Assembly: GCA_024291935.2 (NCBI GenBank)
Contig: CM044320.1
Location: 48,736,001-48,800,000 of the forward strand
Length of the DNA: 64,000 nt
DNA from: Okapia johnstoni
Taxonomy: Eukaryota; Chordata; Mammalia; Artiodactyla; Giraffidae
Direction: 5' to 3'
Positions 10,668 through 20,764 of this stretch are shown here, piece by piece; position 1 is the first letter of the stretch; the number at the start of each line of letters is the position of its first letter. The notes beneath the pieces were generated by a model that was not told the origin of the DNA, made no database searches, and saw nothing but the letters and a program-made list of their open reading frames with translations. The translations under genes and the position numbers were made by a program.

Positions 10668-13499
10668 TTGTTCTGCCTTAAATTTCTAACTTTATTCAGT
10701 ATTCCTAGGTGAAAGGTCATTAAGAAAGTGCTCTGTAGGAATTCTTATACTCTTATCTTCCTTTGCCATGTCAGGATATTTCAGGACCCCATAGCAACTG
10801 TGATTGTGATTTCAAGGTAAAGAATAAGCAGACAGTAGGGTATTATGACAGGAGTATATTTTTCTCTAAATTTCCTCTCAAAAATTAGAGGAAAGAGTCT
10901 TTTTTTCGTGATAAGAAAGCATAAGCCTAGATTCAAGATCCAATGAGATCACTCTCAGGTTTCCAAAATTCACTTTTAGAAATTCTTAGGAAATTCTAGA
11001 TGTCAACAGGCATGGTAAAGTAGGTCAATACAACAGCATGTTTAGCACTTTTTAAAAAGGCAACAAACAGTGCTGGATTCTGGGGTCTGATGATGATGAG
11101 CAAGCCCATTCCTTTTTTCCAAGGAATTTATTTCACTCTCACAGGGGATAACAGAATGGCACAGATGTTTGATAGAGGAGGTCCCTTTCAGAGCATCTTG
11201 CCAGCTCACCACCCTCTCACATGGGAAACTAGTCCCCTTCCTCACTCTCAGGGTGAATCTGTGCAGCCACAGGGGGAACCCTGCCCTTCTGGCCACTGCT
11301 GATAGGATTAAGGGTCCAGAGACATGGGACCCAAGATGCACCAATCATATTTTCTCTGCATGGAATTTAGAATTAAAATTCAAAGGTGGTAATTGGTCTC
11401 TGCTAGTTACTGAATTAAGGGCATATAAGCACAGGCTTCAACATTTCTGATCATATACCTGTGGCAGTTCAGAGAAAACCCAGCTGGAGAGAAGGGGAAA
11501 TGAAGCAGGTGTGTAGAGTGGCTTTCCAGTTCCTGCTTTTGGATGTATGGAATCCATGAGATTTTCCTTCGTTAACAGCCTTGGTTAAAACAGCCTTGAT
11601 TAAACCACAATACCACATCAGTATGAAGGCCAAAAATGCAGTGCAAACATGCAGAAAGGGCTCAAGGCCAGGAGAGAGTACACCCGGTTGTGGGCAAGCA
11701 GTAGTAAAACATTCATGAAAAATGTTGACAATTCAGTCCACCTTTAATGACAGGTGAGACTCTTTATCACCCATCTCACCTAGGAGGAGGTGGGGTGAGG
11801 GTATTTATACAGAAAAGAAACCACAGAGTGGAGAGAAAACTTGGGAAGGGAATGTGCCAAGATGAGTGGGGATGGTGGTCTTCTTGTGAAAGTTTGAGTT
11901 CTTTGAGCAGCTCTGATCCTCTTACGATAAGAGCATGTGATAACATGTCAGCACATTGTAGGGTCCTTTTTCCACTTGAGCATAATTACCAGCAAGTGTC
12001 AGTCTGTTCTCAGTGACCTCCCTAGCCACTATCCTTAAAAAAATTAAAGAAGCCATTCAGAAAAACTCCTGTGTTTCTACAGAAGACAAAAAGATGTGAA
12101 GCAGCTAGTCATGTAAAGCTGTAATTTTCAATATGAATTTCTTATTTCTTTGTTTCAGAATAAGTGGTAAATTAACATTTCCCATCAGTGTGAGGTGAGT
12201 AATAGGAATACCAAACATTATTTCACCCAAAGAGAACCTGTTTGGCTCTGTTGACCCTCTCCTCAATATCTGTATCTAGGGCCTTCAGATGTAGCAGGCC
12301 ACCAATTTTCAGGGCCACTAATTACTTTTCTGGGAAAAAAGTTATTTTGCCAAATTTTAAAAACACACCATAAATAGGACTGGGGTAAAGGTGTAATATA
12401 TACCTATTGTTGGTTAAGTTGCTATTTTTCACAATAAGTATACTTCTAAAATGAATAATTATGCATTTATAAGGCATTGCATAAAGAAGCTTATTTTGTT
12501 TTGCATAAGAAGCTTATATATTTTTACATGTTTATAAATACACTAGTTAGTTAGGGGGTAAAAGTGAACTCAGTAGGAAAGTTCTGGAGATAAACAAAAG
12601 AAGTGAGAACTTGTATCTTATAGCTAATATCATTTGTCTTATTTAGTGAGAAATCTGGTTTATAAACTAAAATAACTTTCAGGTCAAGTCAATGATGTTT
12701 TAAACTTGATGGTAGCCCATGTAACTTTCTTAACTGCTGACTTGTTAATAATTTTAAATATCATTTGTTCCCAAACCAATCTTTAACCTAGCCTTGTATT
12801 AAGAACTTCCCTGAGCTTGAAATCTTGTCCTTCCTTCATCAAGCATCTGACACAGATATAATCCCATTACAGCAGATGTCACTGCAAAATTTTCTGTATC
12901 ACGGGAAATGTTTCCTACTCCAGCCATGACTTTTCCTTAAAAGAATGTATAGTCTGTATAACAAAACAACTGGGATAGTGCCTGTACTTAATCGTAACGA
13001 ACTTTGACTTTACTCCATCCTATGTACTGTGTTCCTAAAATCAATGCACACTGATCTTTAAAGCAGCCAGTCACATGTCAAAATGCACATGAGAAATGCT
13101 TTCTTCAAGGGCTATAGGCAAATGAGTCAAGGGTAGCCCACTATGAACTGGCGCCACAGTGTTCCTCTGTGTCTCCCGTTCTGACTCAGCCACTTCACTG
13201 CTTCTATGTGGCCCTAGTGTTACGGGTCTTCTAAATGGTTTCTTGAGGAGAGAACAGTTGTTTGTCAAAACAAAAGGAAAAACCAGAGACTGACAACTTT
13301 AAGTAGAGAAGGGTAAACTGGGAACTAGTCATTGGCACAGTTGATTTGTGTTTTTAAACCTGAGGATGTCTAACTTTGTCAGCTAAGGATGATCCATGGG
13401 GAAATAGTAAAACTTCCTGGGAAACTGGTATCTGAGAAAGAAGTCTGTTTTGGTGCTTAAGTTAGATGTGGCAGAGACTGCTGGTGACCTCCCAGTGTC
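10668..13499. other. Repeat-poor intergenic stretch
   Basis: 2.8 kb in which I see no gene, RNA or recognisable transposable element. ORFs are short and without family signature. It is the longest apparently unique stretch upstream of SLC5A8, hence a reasonable place to look for conserved enhancers. Confidence 0.5.
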
Positions 13500-13860
13500 T
13501 ATTCTTCTCTTCTTCTTTAGAAGTAGGACCCCCAAATTTAGTTTGGCACATGGCCCTTTGGTGTAAAAACTTCATTTCCCAGTCTCCCTGGCAATTAGAT
13601 GTGACCATGTGACTAAGTTCTCTTCAATGGGATATAAATGCAACTGTCACTTAAAATTGATGAGAAATGTCCTTGAAAGATGTGGATGTACCCTAAGCAG
13701 TCCTTTCCTTCTTCTTGATGAAATGGAAACCAAATCTGAGTATGGTAGAACTGTAGGAGAGGAGTTTGGATCCCAAATCATTTCATGTAGACTCATCCCT
13801 CTCCAACTGATCCCAACTCTTGCTACTTGTCTGTGAACATCTTTAAATGTGAAAGAGAGA
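13500..13860. repeat. Possible ancient mammalian repeat
   Basis: CATTTCCCAGTCTCCCTGGC and GACCATGTGACTAAGTTCT resemble a common old mammalian repeat, but I cannot name it with certainty. Confidence 0.4.
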
Positions 13861-14162
13861 CATTTATCTTGTTTATACCATTGTTATTTTGGTTCCTGTC
13901 ATTCTCAGCCAAATGCAGTATTAACTGATACAATGATTAAAGGAAACATAATGATAAATTAAACTGCTTCAGCTCTAAAGGTAGCTTTAAAATAACAAGT
14001 AGTTCCTACTGTAGTTTCTCTCATTTTTTCCTTCAAAATGCCTATGAAACATAGAAAAAGATGAAATTTGCAGCATTAGAAACTAAGACTGAGCCAATTT
14101 ATTTGAAAGGATTTCCTAATAATTCTTTCCTATGTCTATTCACATGTTCAACAAATATTTTT

Positions 14163-14316
14163 TATTTTTAATTCACTTTTAAAAATTAATTAATTAATTT
14201 GTCTGCACCAGGTCTTAGTTGCAGCATGTGGGATCTAGTTCCCTGACCAGGGATCGAACCTGGGTCCCCTGCATTGGGAGCACGGAGTCTTAACCACTGG
14301 ATCACCAGAGAAACCC
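14163..14316 (-). mobile_element. CHR-type SINE, antisense
   Basis: Reverse text GGTCTTAGTTGCAGCATGTG, then CCCTGACCAGGGATCGAACC. Perfect 14-bp target-site duplications CAACAAATATTTTT at 14149-14162 and 14317-14330. Confidence 0.95.
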
Positions 14317-14334
14317 CAACAAATATTTTTAAAA

Positions 14335-14810
14335 ATAACTATTATGCATCAGGTTCTACACTCAGGGAGTATAATGGTGAACAAAGAAATTCCTTGCCAT
14401 GATGGGGCTTCTGTTCCAGTGGGAGGAGACAGACTATAAACCAGATAAACAAAGAACTATATCAGACTGTTTTGTATATGAAAAAAAGCAAAACAAAACA
14501 AACACAAAGTAAGGGAGTAGAAAGTGATAGATGGAGTGGTCAGGGAAGGCTTTTGGAGGAGATAACATCTGAGCAGACGCCTGAATGAAGTGAAGGTCAG
14601 AGTCATGATATCTGGAGGAAGAACATTCAAGGCAGAGGATGCAACACATGCAAAGGCTCTGAGGCAGAAACAGGCATGGCGTATTCCAGGAACACTGAGA
14701 AGATAACGTGGCTGGGAATAGAGTAAATGGGGAAAAGAAGTGGTAGGAAAAGATGCCTGAGAGCTGGTCAAGGGTCAGATAATGTAGGATAAATTACTAG
14801 GAGGTCACAT
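14335..14810 (+). repeat. L2 LINE remnant
   Basis: AATGGTGAACAAAGAAATTC, then TGGTCAGGGAAGGCTTTTGG, GAACATTCAAGGCAGAGGAT and CAAAGGCTCTGAGGCAG form a recognisable L2 series. Confidence 0.75.
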
Positions 14811-14832
14811 TTAACTGAACAAAAAACATACA

Positions 14833-16543
14833 TCGTGGTCCATTATAGATTCAATGCAATCCCTATCAAGCTACCAATGAGATTTTTCACAGAACTAGAA
14901 CAAATAATTTCACAATTTGTATGGAAATACAAAAAACTTCGAATAGCCAAAGCAATCTTGAGAAAGAATAATGGAACTGGAGGAATCAATCTGCCTGACT
15001 TCAGACTATACTACAAAGCTACAGTCATCAAGACAGTATGGCACTGGCACAAAGACAGAAATATAGATCCATGGAACAAAATAGAAAGCCCAGAAATAAA
15101 TTCACGCACCTATGGACACCTTATCTTTGACAAATGAGGCAAGAATATACGATGGAGAAAAGACAATCTCTTTAACAAGTGCTGCTGAGAAAACTGGTCA
15201 ACCACTTGTAAAAGAATGAAACTAGAACACTTTCTAACACCATACACAAAAATAAACTCAAAATGGATTAAAGATCTAAATGTAAGACCAGAAACTATAA
15301 AGCTCCTAGAGGAAAACATAGGCAAAACACTCTCTGACATAAATCACAGCAGGATCCTTTATGACCCACCTCCCAGAGTAATGGAAATAAAAGCAAAAAT
15401 AAACAAATGGGGACTAATTAAACTTAAAAGCCTTTGCACAATGAAGGAAGCTATAAGCAAGATGAAAAGAGAGCCTTCAGAATGGGAGAAAATAATGGCA
15501 AATGAAGCAACTGACAAAGAATTAATCTCACAAATATACAAGCAGCTCATGCAGCTCAATTCCAGAAAAATAAACGACCCAGTCAAAAAATGGGCCAAAG
15601 AACTAAACAGACATTTCTCCAAAGAAGACATACAGATGGCTAACAAACACATGAAAAGATGCTCAACATCATTCATTATCAGAGAAATGCAAATCAAAAC
15701 CACAATGAGGTACCATCTCTTGCTGGTCAGATGGCTGCTATCAAAAATTCTACAAACAATAAATGCTGGAGAGGGTGTGGAGAAAAGGGAACCCTCTTAC
15801 ACAGTTGGTGGGAGTGCAAACTAGTACAGCCACTATGGAGAACGGTGTGGAGATTCCTTAAAAAATTGGAAATAGAACTGCCATACAATCCAGCAATCCC
15901 ACTGCTGGGCATATACGCCAAGGAAACCAGAATTGAAAGAGACACATGTGCCCCAATGTTCATTGCAGCATTGTTTACAATAGCTAGAACATGGAAGCAA
16001 CCTAGATGTCCATTGGCAGACGAATGGATAAGAAAGCTGTGGTACATATACAAATTGGGATATTACTCAGCTATTAAAAAGAACACTTTGAATCAGTTCT
16101 AACGAGGTGGATGAAACTGGAGCCTCTTATACAGAATGAAGTAAGTCAGAAAGAAAAACACCAATGCAGTATATTAACACATATATATGGAATTTAGAAA
16201 GATGGTAATGATGACCCTATATGCAAGACAGTAAAAGAGACACAGATATAAAGAACAGACTTTTGGGCTCTGTGGGAGAAAGTGAGGGTGGGATAATTTG
16301 AGAGAACAGCATTGAAACCTGTATATTACCATATGTGAAATAGATCACCAGTCCAAGTTTGATGCATGAAACAGGGCACTCAAAGCTGGTGCACTGGGAC
16401 AACACTGAGGGATGGGTTGGGGAGGGAGGTGGGAGAGAGGTTCCAGATGGGGGACACATGTACACCCATGGCTGATACATGTCAATGTATGACAAAAACC
16501 ACCACAATATTGTAAAGTAATTAGCCTCCAGTTAAAAAAAAAA
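14833..16543 (+). mobile_element. 5'-truncated L1 (bovine type), ORF2 3' part and 3' UTR
   Basis: Encodes the ORF2 C-terminal third, including the CCHC-like [19 protein letters not shown] segment at about 15,765-15,820, then the 3' UTR and a poly-A run. The frame is broken: a nonsense TGA at 15135-15137 where the family has a glycine codon, a one-base loss near 15,729, and another near 16,085. Target-site duplications were not evident. Confidence 0.93.
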
Positions 16544-16573
16544 GTAAGTGGGAAGACCTCTTTTCCCACTTAC
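16544..16573. repeat. Perfect 11-bp inverted repeat with 8-bp loop
   Basis: GTAAGTGGGAA (16544-16554) and TTCCCACTTAC (16563-16573), immediately after the L1 poly-A tail. Not followed by a T-run. No known function. Confidence 0.85.
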
Positions 16574-17003
16574 AACTACTACTATGCTGGGTTCAAAGTC
16601 ATAACCTCTATTCCCATCAGAGAACTGGGCAGCCAACCCTCTGTTGTCTGAGTGTTTTCCACCAAAATGCCTTTCTCTATATAGTCAGAGGCCAACACCT
16701 CCAGAGAACATATAATCTCACTTAATCCTTTGACAGGTCACTAATGGAGTAGAGTACACTGGCATTGCACAGTGAGGTAAAGCACTGTAGTTTGTATAGA
16801 GATGGAAGAACCCCAGATGCAGTGGATGCTATAACTTTTATGATGCAATTTTATGGTGAGAGTTTGAGCACCAGGAAGCGACAGCAGAAGAAAAATGCTG
16901 GCTCTGAAATATAGTAAATTTCATACAGGAATTAATTTCAAACCATATAGTTGTTTAAATAATGGAATTACTTGGATTTATCTTCTATTTCCTTTCAAGA
17001 GTG
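16574..17003. other. Unassigned intergenic sequence
   Basis: No gene or repeat recognised. Confidence 0.5.
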
Positions 17004-17015
17004 TTATGCAAATAA

Positions 17016-17227
17016 ATGTTGTTATTTAGTTGCTAAGTCACATCTGACTGCTTTGCGACCCCATGGACTGTAGCCTTCCAGGCTCCTCTGCCTGTGGGAT
17101 TTCTAAGGCAAGAATACTGGAGTGGGTTGCCACTTTCTTCTCCAGGGGATCTTCCTGACCCAGGGATTGAACCTGAGTCTCCTGCATTGGCAGGCAGATT
17201 CTTTACCACTGAGCCACCAGGGAAGCC
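17016..17227 (-). mobile_element. Bov-tA-type SINE, antisense
   Basis: Reverse SINE text ending CACCAGGGAAGCC. 12-bp target-site duplications TTATGCAAATAA at 17004-17015 and 17228-17239. Confidence 0.95.
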
Positions 17228-17239
17228 TTATGCAAATAA

Positions 17240-17614
17240 TGCCAGTTTACAAAAAAAAAAGTCTGACATAGCTTTCTTCACATGCCAGGCTGGTCTAAAT
17301 GCATTCTGTGGATTGTCTACCAAGAGTCAACAGGTAAATTATAAGCATTTAAGAAAATGAACAAGGATGGCTTGAAATATACCTATGCCAGGGCATATTT
17401 GGCTAGAGGGCCTATTTTAGAAGAAGAATTTAGGAATCACATTGCTTTACAAGCATGACTCATGTTGTTAGTAATATTTAAAGACAAGCCACTTAAAACA
17501 CTGAGTGCTAATACTGGAAATGATCTTGTCTTCCACATGCTTTCAAGTGTCTTCATTTAAGTGTATATAATTGTGCCTACATTTAACAAGTGTCTATATT
17601 TGAACTCTGCAAGG
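17240..17614. other. Unassigned intergenic sequence
   Basis: No gene or repeat recognised. Confidence 0.5.
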
Positions 17615-17835
17615 TATAGCATTGTGATTAAGAGAACAAATTCTGTATCAGACCTGGATTAAACATCTTAATCTCCACCATTTTCTTGGGCAAGTGTTTT
17701 AGCCAGTTTCCTTATTTGATAAGTGGAGGTGATTTCTATATCAAGGGTAATAGTAAGAATTACACTAGTTAATGTACAAAGTGCCAAGCATGTTACATGT
17801 CACATGGTAAGGCTCATTAAATTGTAGGTATTATT
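17615..17835 (+). repeat. MIR SINE remnant
   Basis: GTGATTAAGAGAACAAATTC, then GACCTGGATTAAA, then AAAGTGCCAAGCATGTTACA is the MIR order. Interrupted on the right by a SINE. Confidence 0.75.
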
Positions 17836-18025
17836 AATCCACCTGCCAGTGCAGGAGACACAAGAAACATGAGCTCAATTCCTGGTTCAAGAAGATCCCC
17901 TGGAGTAGGAATTGGCAACCCACTCCAATCTTCTTGCCTGGAAAATTCCATGGACAGAAGAGTCTGTCCCGCTACAGTCCATGGAGCTGCAAAGAGTCAG
18001 ACACCACTGAGCAACTGAGCATACA
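17836..18025 (+). mobile_element. 5'-truncated Bov-tA-type SINE
   Basis: Starts inside the tRNA-like head (AATCCACCTGCCAGTGCAGG) and ends CACCACTGAGCAACTGAG before a CA/TA tail. Confidence 0.9.
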
Positions 18026-18029
18026 CACG

Positions 18030-18060
<31 letters not shown>

Positions 18061-18066
18061 TATATA
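18026..18066. repeat. (CA)n(TA)n compound microsatellite
   Basis: CA units to about 18050, then AT units. SINE tail, about 0.7 kb before the SLC5A8 start codon. Confidence 0.95.
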
Positions 18067-18319
18067 GCGACTATCATTCCTAGGAGAAACTGCTAGGGAT
18101 GAAAATCGTTCATTGAATAAAAACACAGGCAACCAATAGCACAGATTTGCTCCTCTCCTTTATAACTGCTTACCTGTCTAAGAACTGGGACCTCAGCTCA
18201 CTGCACACTGTCACAGAAATCACCCATCAATTTATCAAATAAATCAGTCTAAAAACTCCAGGTGTACCTTCTCGTAAGGACCCGGTCTGTTGAGCCGGAA
18301 AGCTTAAAGGCGTGACAAT

Positions 18320-18332
18320 TACCCTTTGACCC
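18320..18332 (-). promoter_or_regulatory. Candidate DR1 nuclear-receptor site upstream of SLC5A8
   Basis: On the minus strand the bases read GGGTCA, one A, then AGGGTA: two hexamers spaced by one base, the DR1 layout bound by HNF4A or PPAR/RXR. It lies about 440 bp before the start codon, just upstream of the CpG island. SLC5A8 is expressed in kidney and gut epithelium, where HNF4A is active, so a role is plausible, but this is a motif match only. Confidence 0.4.
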
Positions 18333-18404
18333 ACACTCCCCGATCGGTCACCTGCTCATTTAAATAGTGCGTCCCCTTGGGTGCCACTTGATAAAATTTT
18401 CGCC

Positions 18405-19165
18405 GAGCGCTCCTTGAATATTCGCCAGAGGCGGCTGGAAGCTCCAGTTCTCACCTGGCCGGGTGTCCGCGGCGCCGGGCGAGCCACTTTGGTCTGGAGC
18501 CCAGTGAGAGCTCAGCGCCGCGTGGGTGGGGTGTCCCCGAAATCTCGTTTCGGAGGGCTCTGCTGGCTGCGCTGGGCGCAGAGGCTGCGCTGGGCGCTGC
18601 GGGCCGGCGGGACAGACACCTGCCAGACGCCTCTCATCCCCGCAGGGCGCCACACCCGCCGCGTGCGACTGGGGAATAAGTGAGTGCCCGGCGCGCAGGG
18701 GAAGCTCCGGCTCGGGCTGCGCGCCACGGGGCCGCCAGTTTGCGCGTAGGACCCCGGCGACCGCGCGGCCATGGGCGCACCGCGGGACAAAGGCACCTTC
18801 GTGGTGTGGGACTACGTAGTGTTCGCTGGGATGCTGCTCATCTCGGCCGTCATCGGTATCTACTACGCCTTCGCGGGGGCCGGCCAGCAGACTTCCAAGG
18901 ACTTCTTGATGGGCGGCCGCAGGATGACCGCCGTGCCCGTGGCATTGTCCCTCACCGCAAGCTTCATGTCGGCCGTCACCGTCCTGGGCACCCCGTCCGA
19001 GGTCTACCGTTTTGGGGCCATATTCAGCATCTTTGCCATCACCTACTTCCTCGTGGTGGTCCTCAGCGCGGAGGTCTTCCTTCCCGTGTTCTACAAACTG
19101 GGCATTACCAGCACCTACGAGGTAAAGGGTGAGGGGGTCACGGGGAGAGGCGATGGGGGGAGAGG
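18405..19165 (+). promoter_or_regulatory. CpG island covering the 5' UTR and exon 1 of SLC5A8
   Basis: GC-rich block with dense CG dinucleotides, in sharp contrast to the AT-rich flanks. It holds the presumed promoter, the 5' UTR and all of coding exon 1. A TTTAAATA stretch at 18359-18366 is the only TATA-like element, so the transcription start is unknown and may be dispersed. In human, the SLC5A8 exon 1 CpG island is known to be methylated and silenced in colon tumours. Its position here matches. Confidence 0.85.
18771..19121 (+). CDS. SLC5A8: SLC5A8 exon 1 (codons 1-117)
   Basis: The ATG at 18771 has G at -3 and G at +4, a strong Kozak context, and begins a protein ([18 protein letters not shown]...) that lines up with the human N terminus. 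The exon encodes the extracellular N terminus and the first membrane helices, including the conserved [13 protein letters not shown] loop and the [14 protein letters not shown] helix. In SLC5 proteins that helix (TM1 of the core) supplies backbone ligands for sodium. It ends in GAG (Glu117) before a strong donor, GTAAAG. Phase 0. Confidence 0.96.
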
Positions 19166-20731
19166 AGGACTTTTCAGGCTCCTGGAGAAATTTTCCTGGG
19201 GGCAGATTCACTACCACATCAAAATCTCTACTTGTTCTTATCCATCACTTCTGCTGCCCTCTGCTTTCCGGGAGAGGTGTTCTGTAAAGGAGGGGAAAAA
19301 ATTTGGGACTTAACTTTCATGAGCTGGAAGGAAAAGAGAGGCTTCTGAAGTAAACGGAGTTATTTTGACTAGTGTTCACTAAGGCGATTTCTGCTTTAAC
19401 ATCTTTGATTCCAAGTCAAGGGGAAAGATTTTAATTCCAGATTCTGGCTTCTTTTGAAACTTAAAAGACTAGTGACTCAGGGCTCAATTTCCTGTGGTGA
19501 CAGGAACTTCAGTTTATAGCCACTGCTCTAATTCACGATTAATTTCTATATTGAGGCCTCTTCACTATATCTGCATGGTTACTTTCTTATGATAGAAAAA
19601 TCTATCTGCATTTAAGTCTTTATCAAACATGCAAAAGAGATGTAGAAAGGTGTGAAGGGAGTTCTTGTTTGGAGGGGGATGTCAGAGAACATATTTCTTA
19701 CTGGATATGAGGAATATTTCAAGCTGGTTAATATATGAATGCCTGGTCAATTAACTTATGTATTTTACCTGATGAGATCTGCAGGCATTTTGAGTCTGTG
19801 AGCTCTGATCTGTAGTTAAATAACTCCAAAACCCAGAAGGGGTTTGAAGAACCTGGCATGAGGATTTCAGTCACCATAGATGACTGCTCCTCTCATAGTC
19901 ACTGACCCGTACCTCTCCAGGGCAGCAACATTAACTCAAGCAGAAACACATTTCCCACACATCCGCAGCGGTGGAAGCTAAGTTAGCAAGGCTCCAGCTA
20001 AAAATGGCAAAAAGCTAACATTTGCCAAATGCTCAGTACAGGTTTGGTACTGAGCTGCCTGTTTTACATACATTTTCTGTCTCAATACTCAAAATAATCC
20101 TTATACTATGAGAGCCCCATTTTGGAGTAAACTAAGTTACACAAGAGAGCCTGCAGCAAAGTGGATACATGCTGAGAGGCTTGCAGTGGTGCATGCTGCT
20201 GCCTCTGAAGGCTCCTGTGAGTGTTACAACCTTGAGTGGAGCTTAGAAGGGCTAAGGCAAAAGGGATGTGGTGTAGGACACAAGGGCTTGTGGGCACATG
20301 GGGGTGTCCATGACTAGTGGATGCCAGGCCGTTGGGGACAGAGAAGTTAGGTTTCATGCTATGTCTCTGGCAGTTGGTCATGGAAAACTCTTTCATGTGG
20401 TGTATTTTGTTTGTTTTATGCTGAGAGGTGGAGTCAACTATGCAGAATAAGAGGTCCAGCATTGAGAACCCTGGAATCCTTATACAAGTATGAAATTTCT
20501 CCCTAGTTTCCATTTGTTAGCTATGATACAATACAACGGGGCTTCACTGGTGGCTTAGATGGAAAAGAATCAGCCTACAATGACCTGGGTTCCATCCCTG
20601 AGTCAGAAAGATGCCCTGGAGAAGGGAATGGGAGCCAACTCCAGTATTCTTGCCTGAAGAATTCCATGAACAGAGTTGCCTGGTGGGCTACAGTCCATGG
20701 GATTGCAAAGAGTCGGACACAACTGAGTGAC

Positions 20732-20764
<33 letters not shown>

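Noticed and set aside
15216..16102. Apparent host genes of 147-202 codons
   Set aside because: They are pieces of L1 ORF2 broken by one nonsense change and frameshifts.
18360..19217. 285-codon minus-strand ORF across the CpG island
   Set aside because: It is the antisense shadow of SLC5A8 exon 1 and its 5' UTR. Long open frames are expected in GC-rich DNA, and the translation shows no domain or family resemblance.
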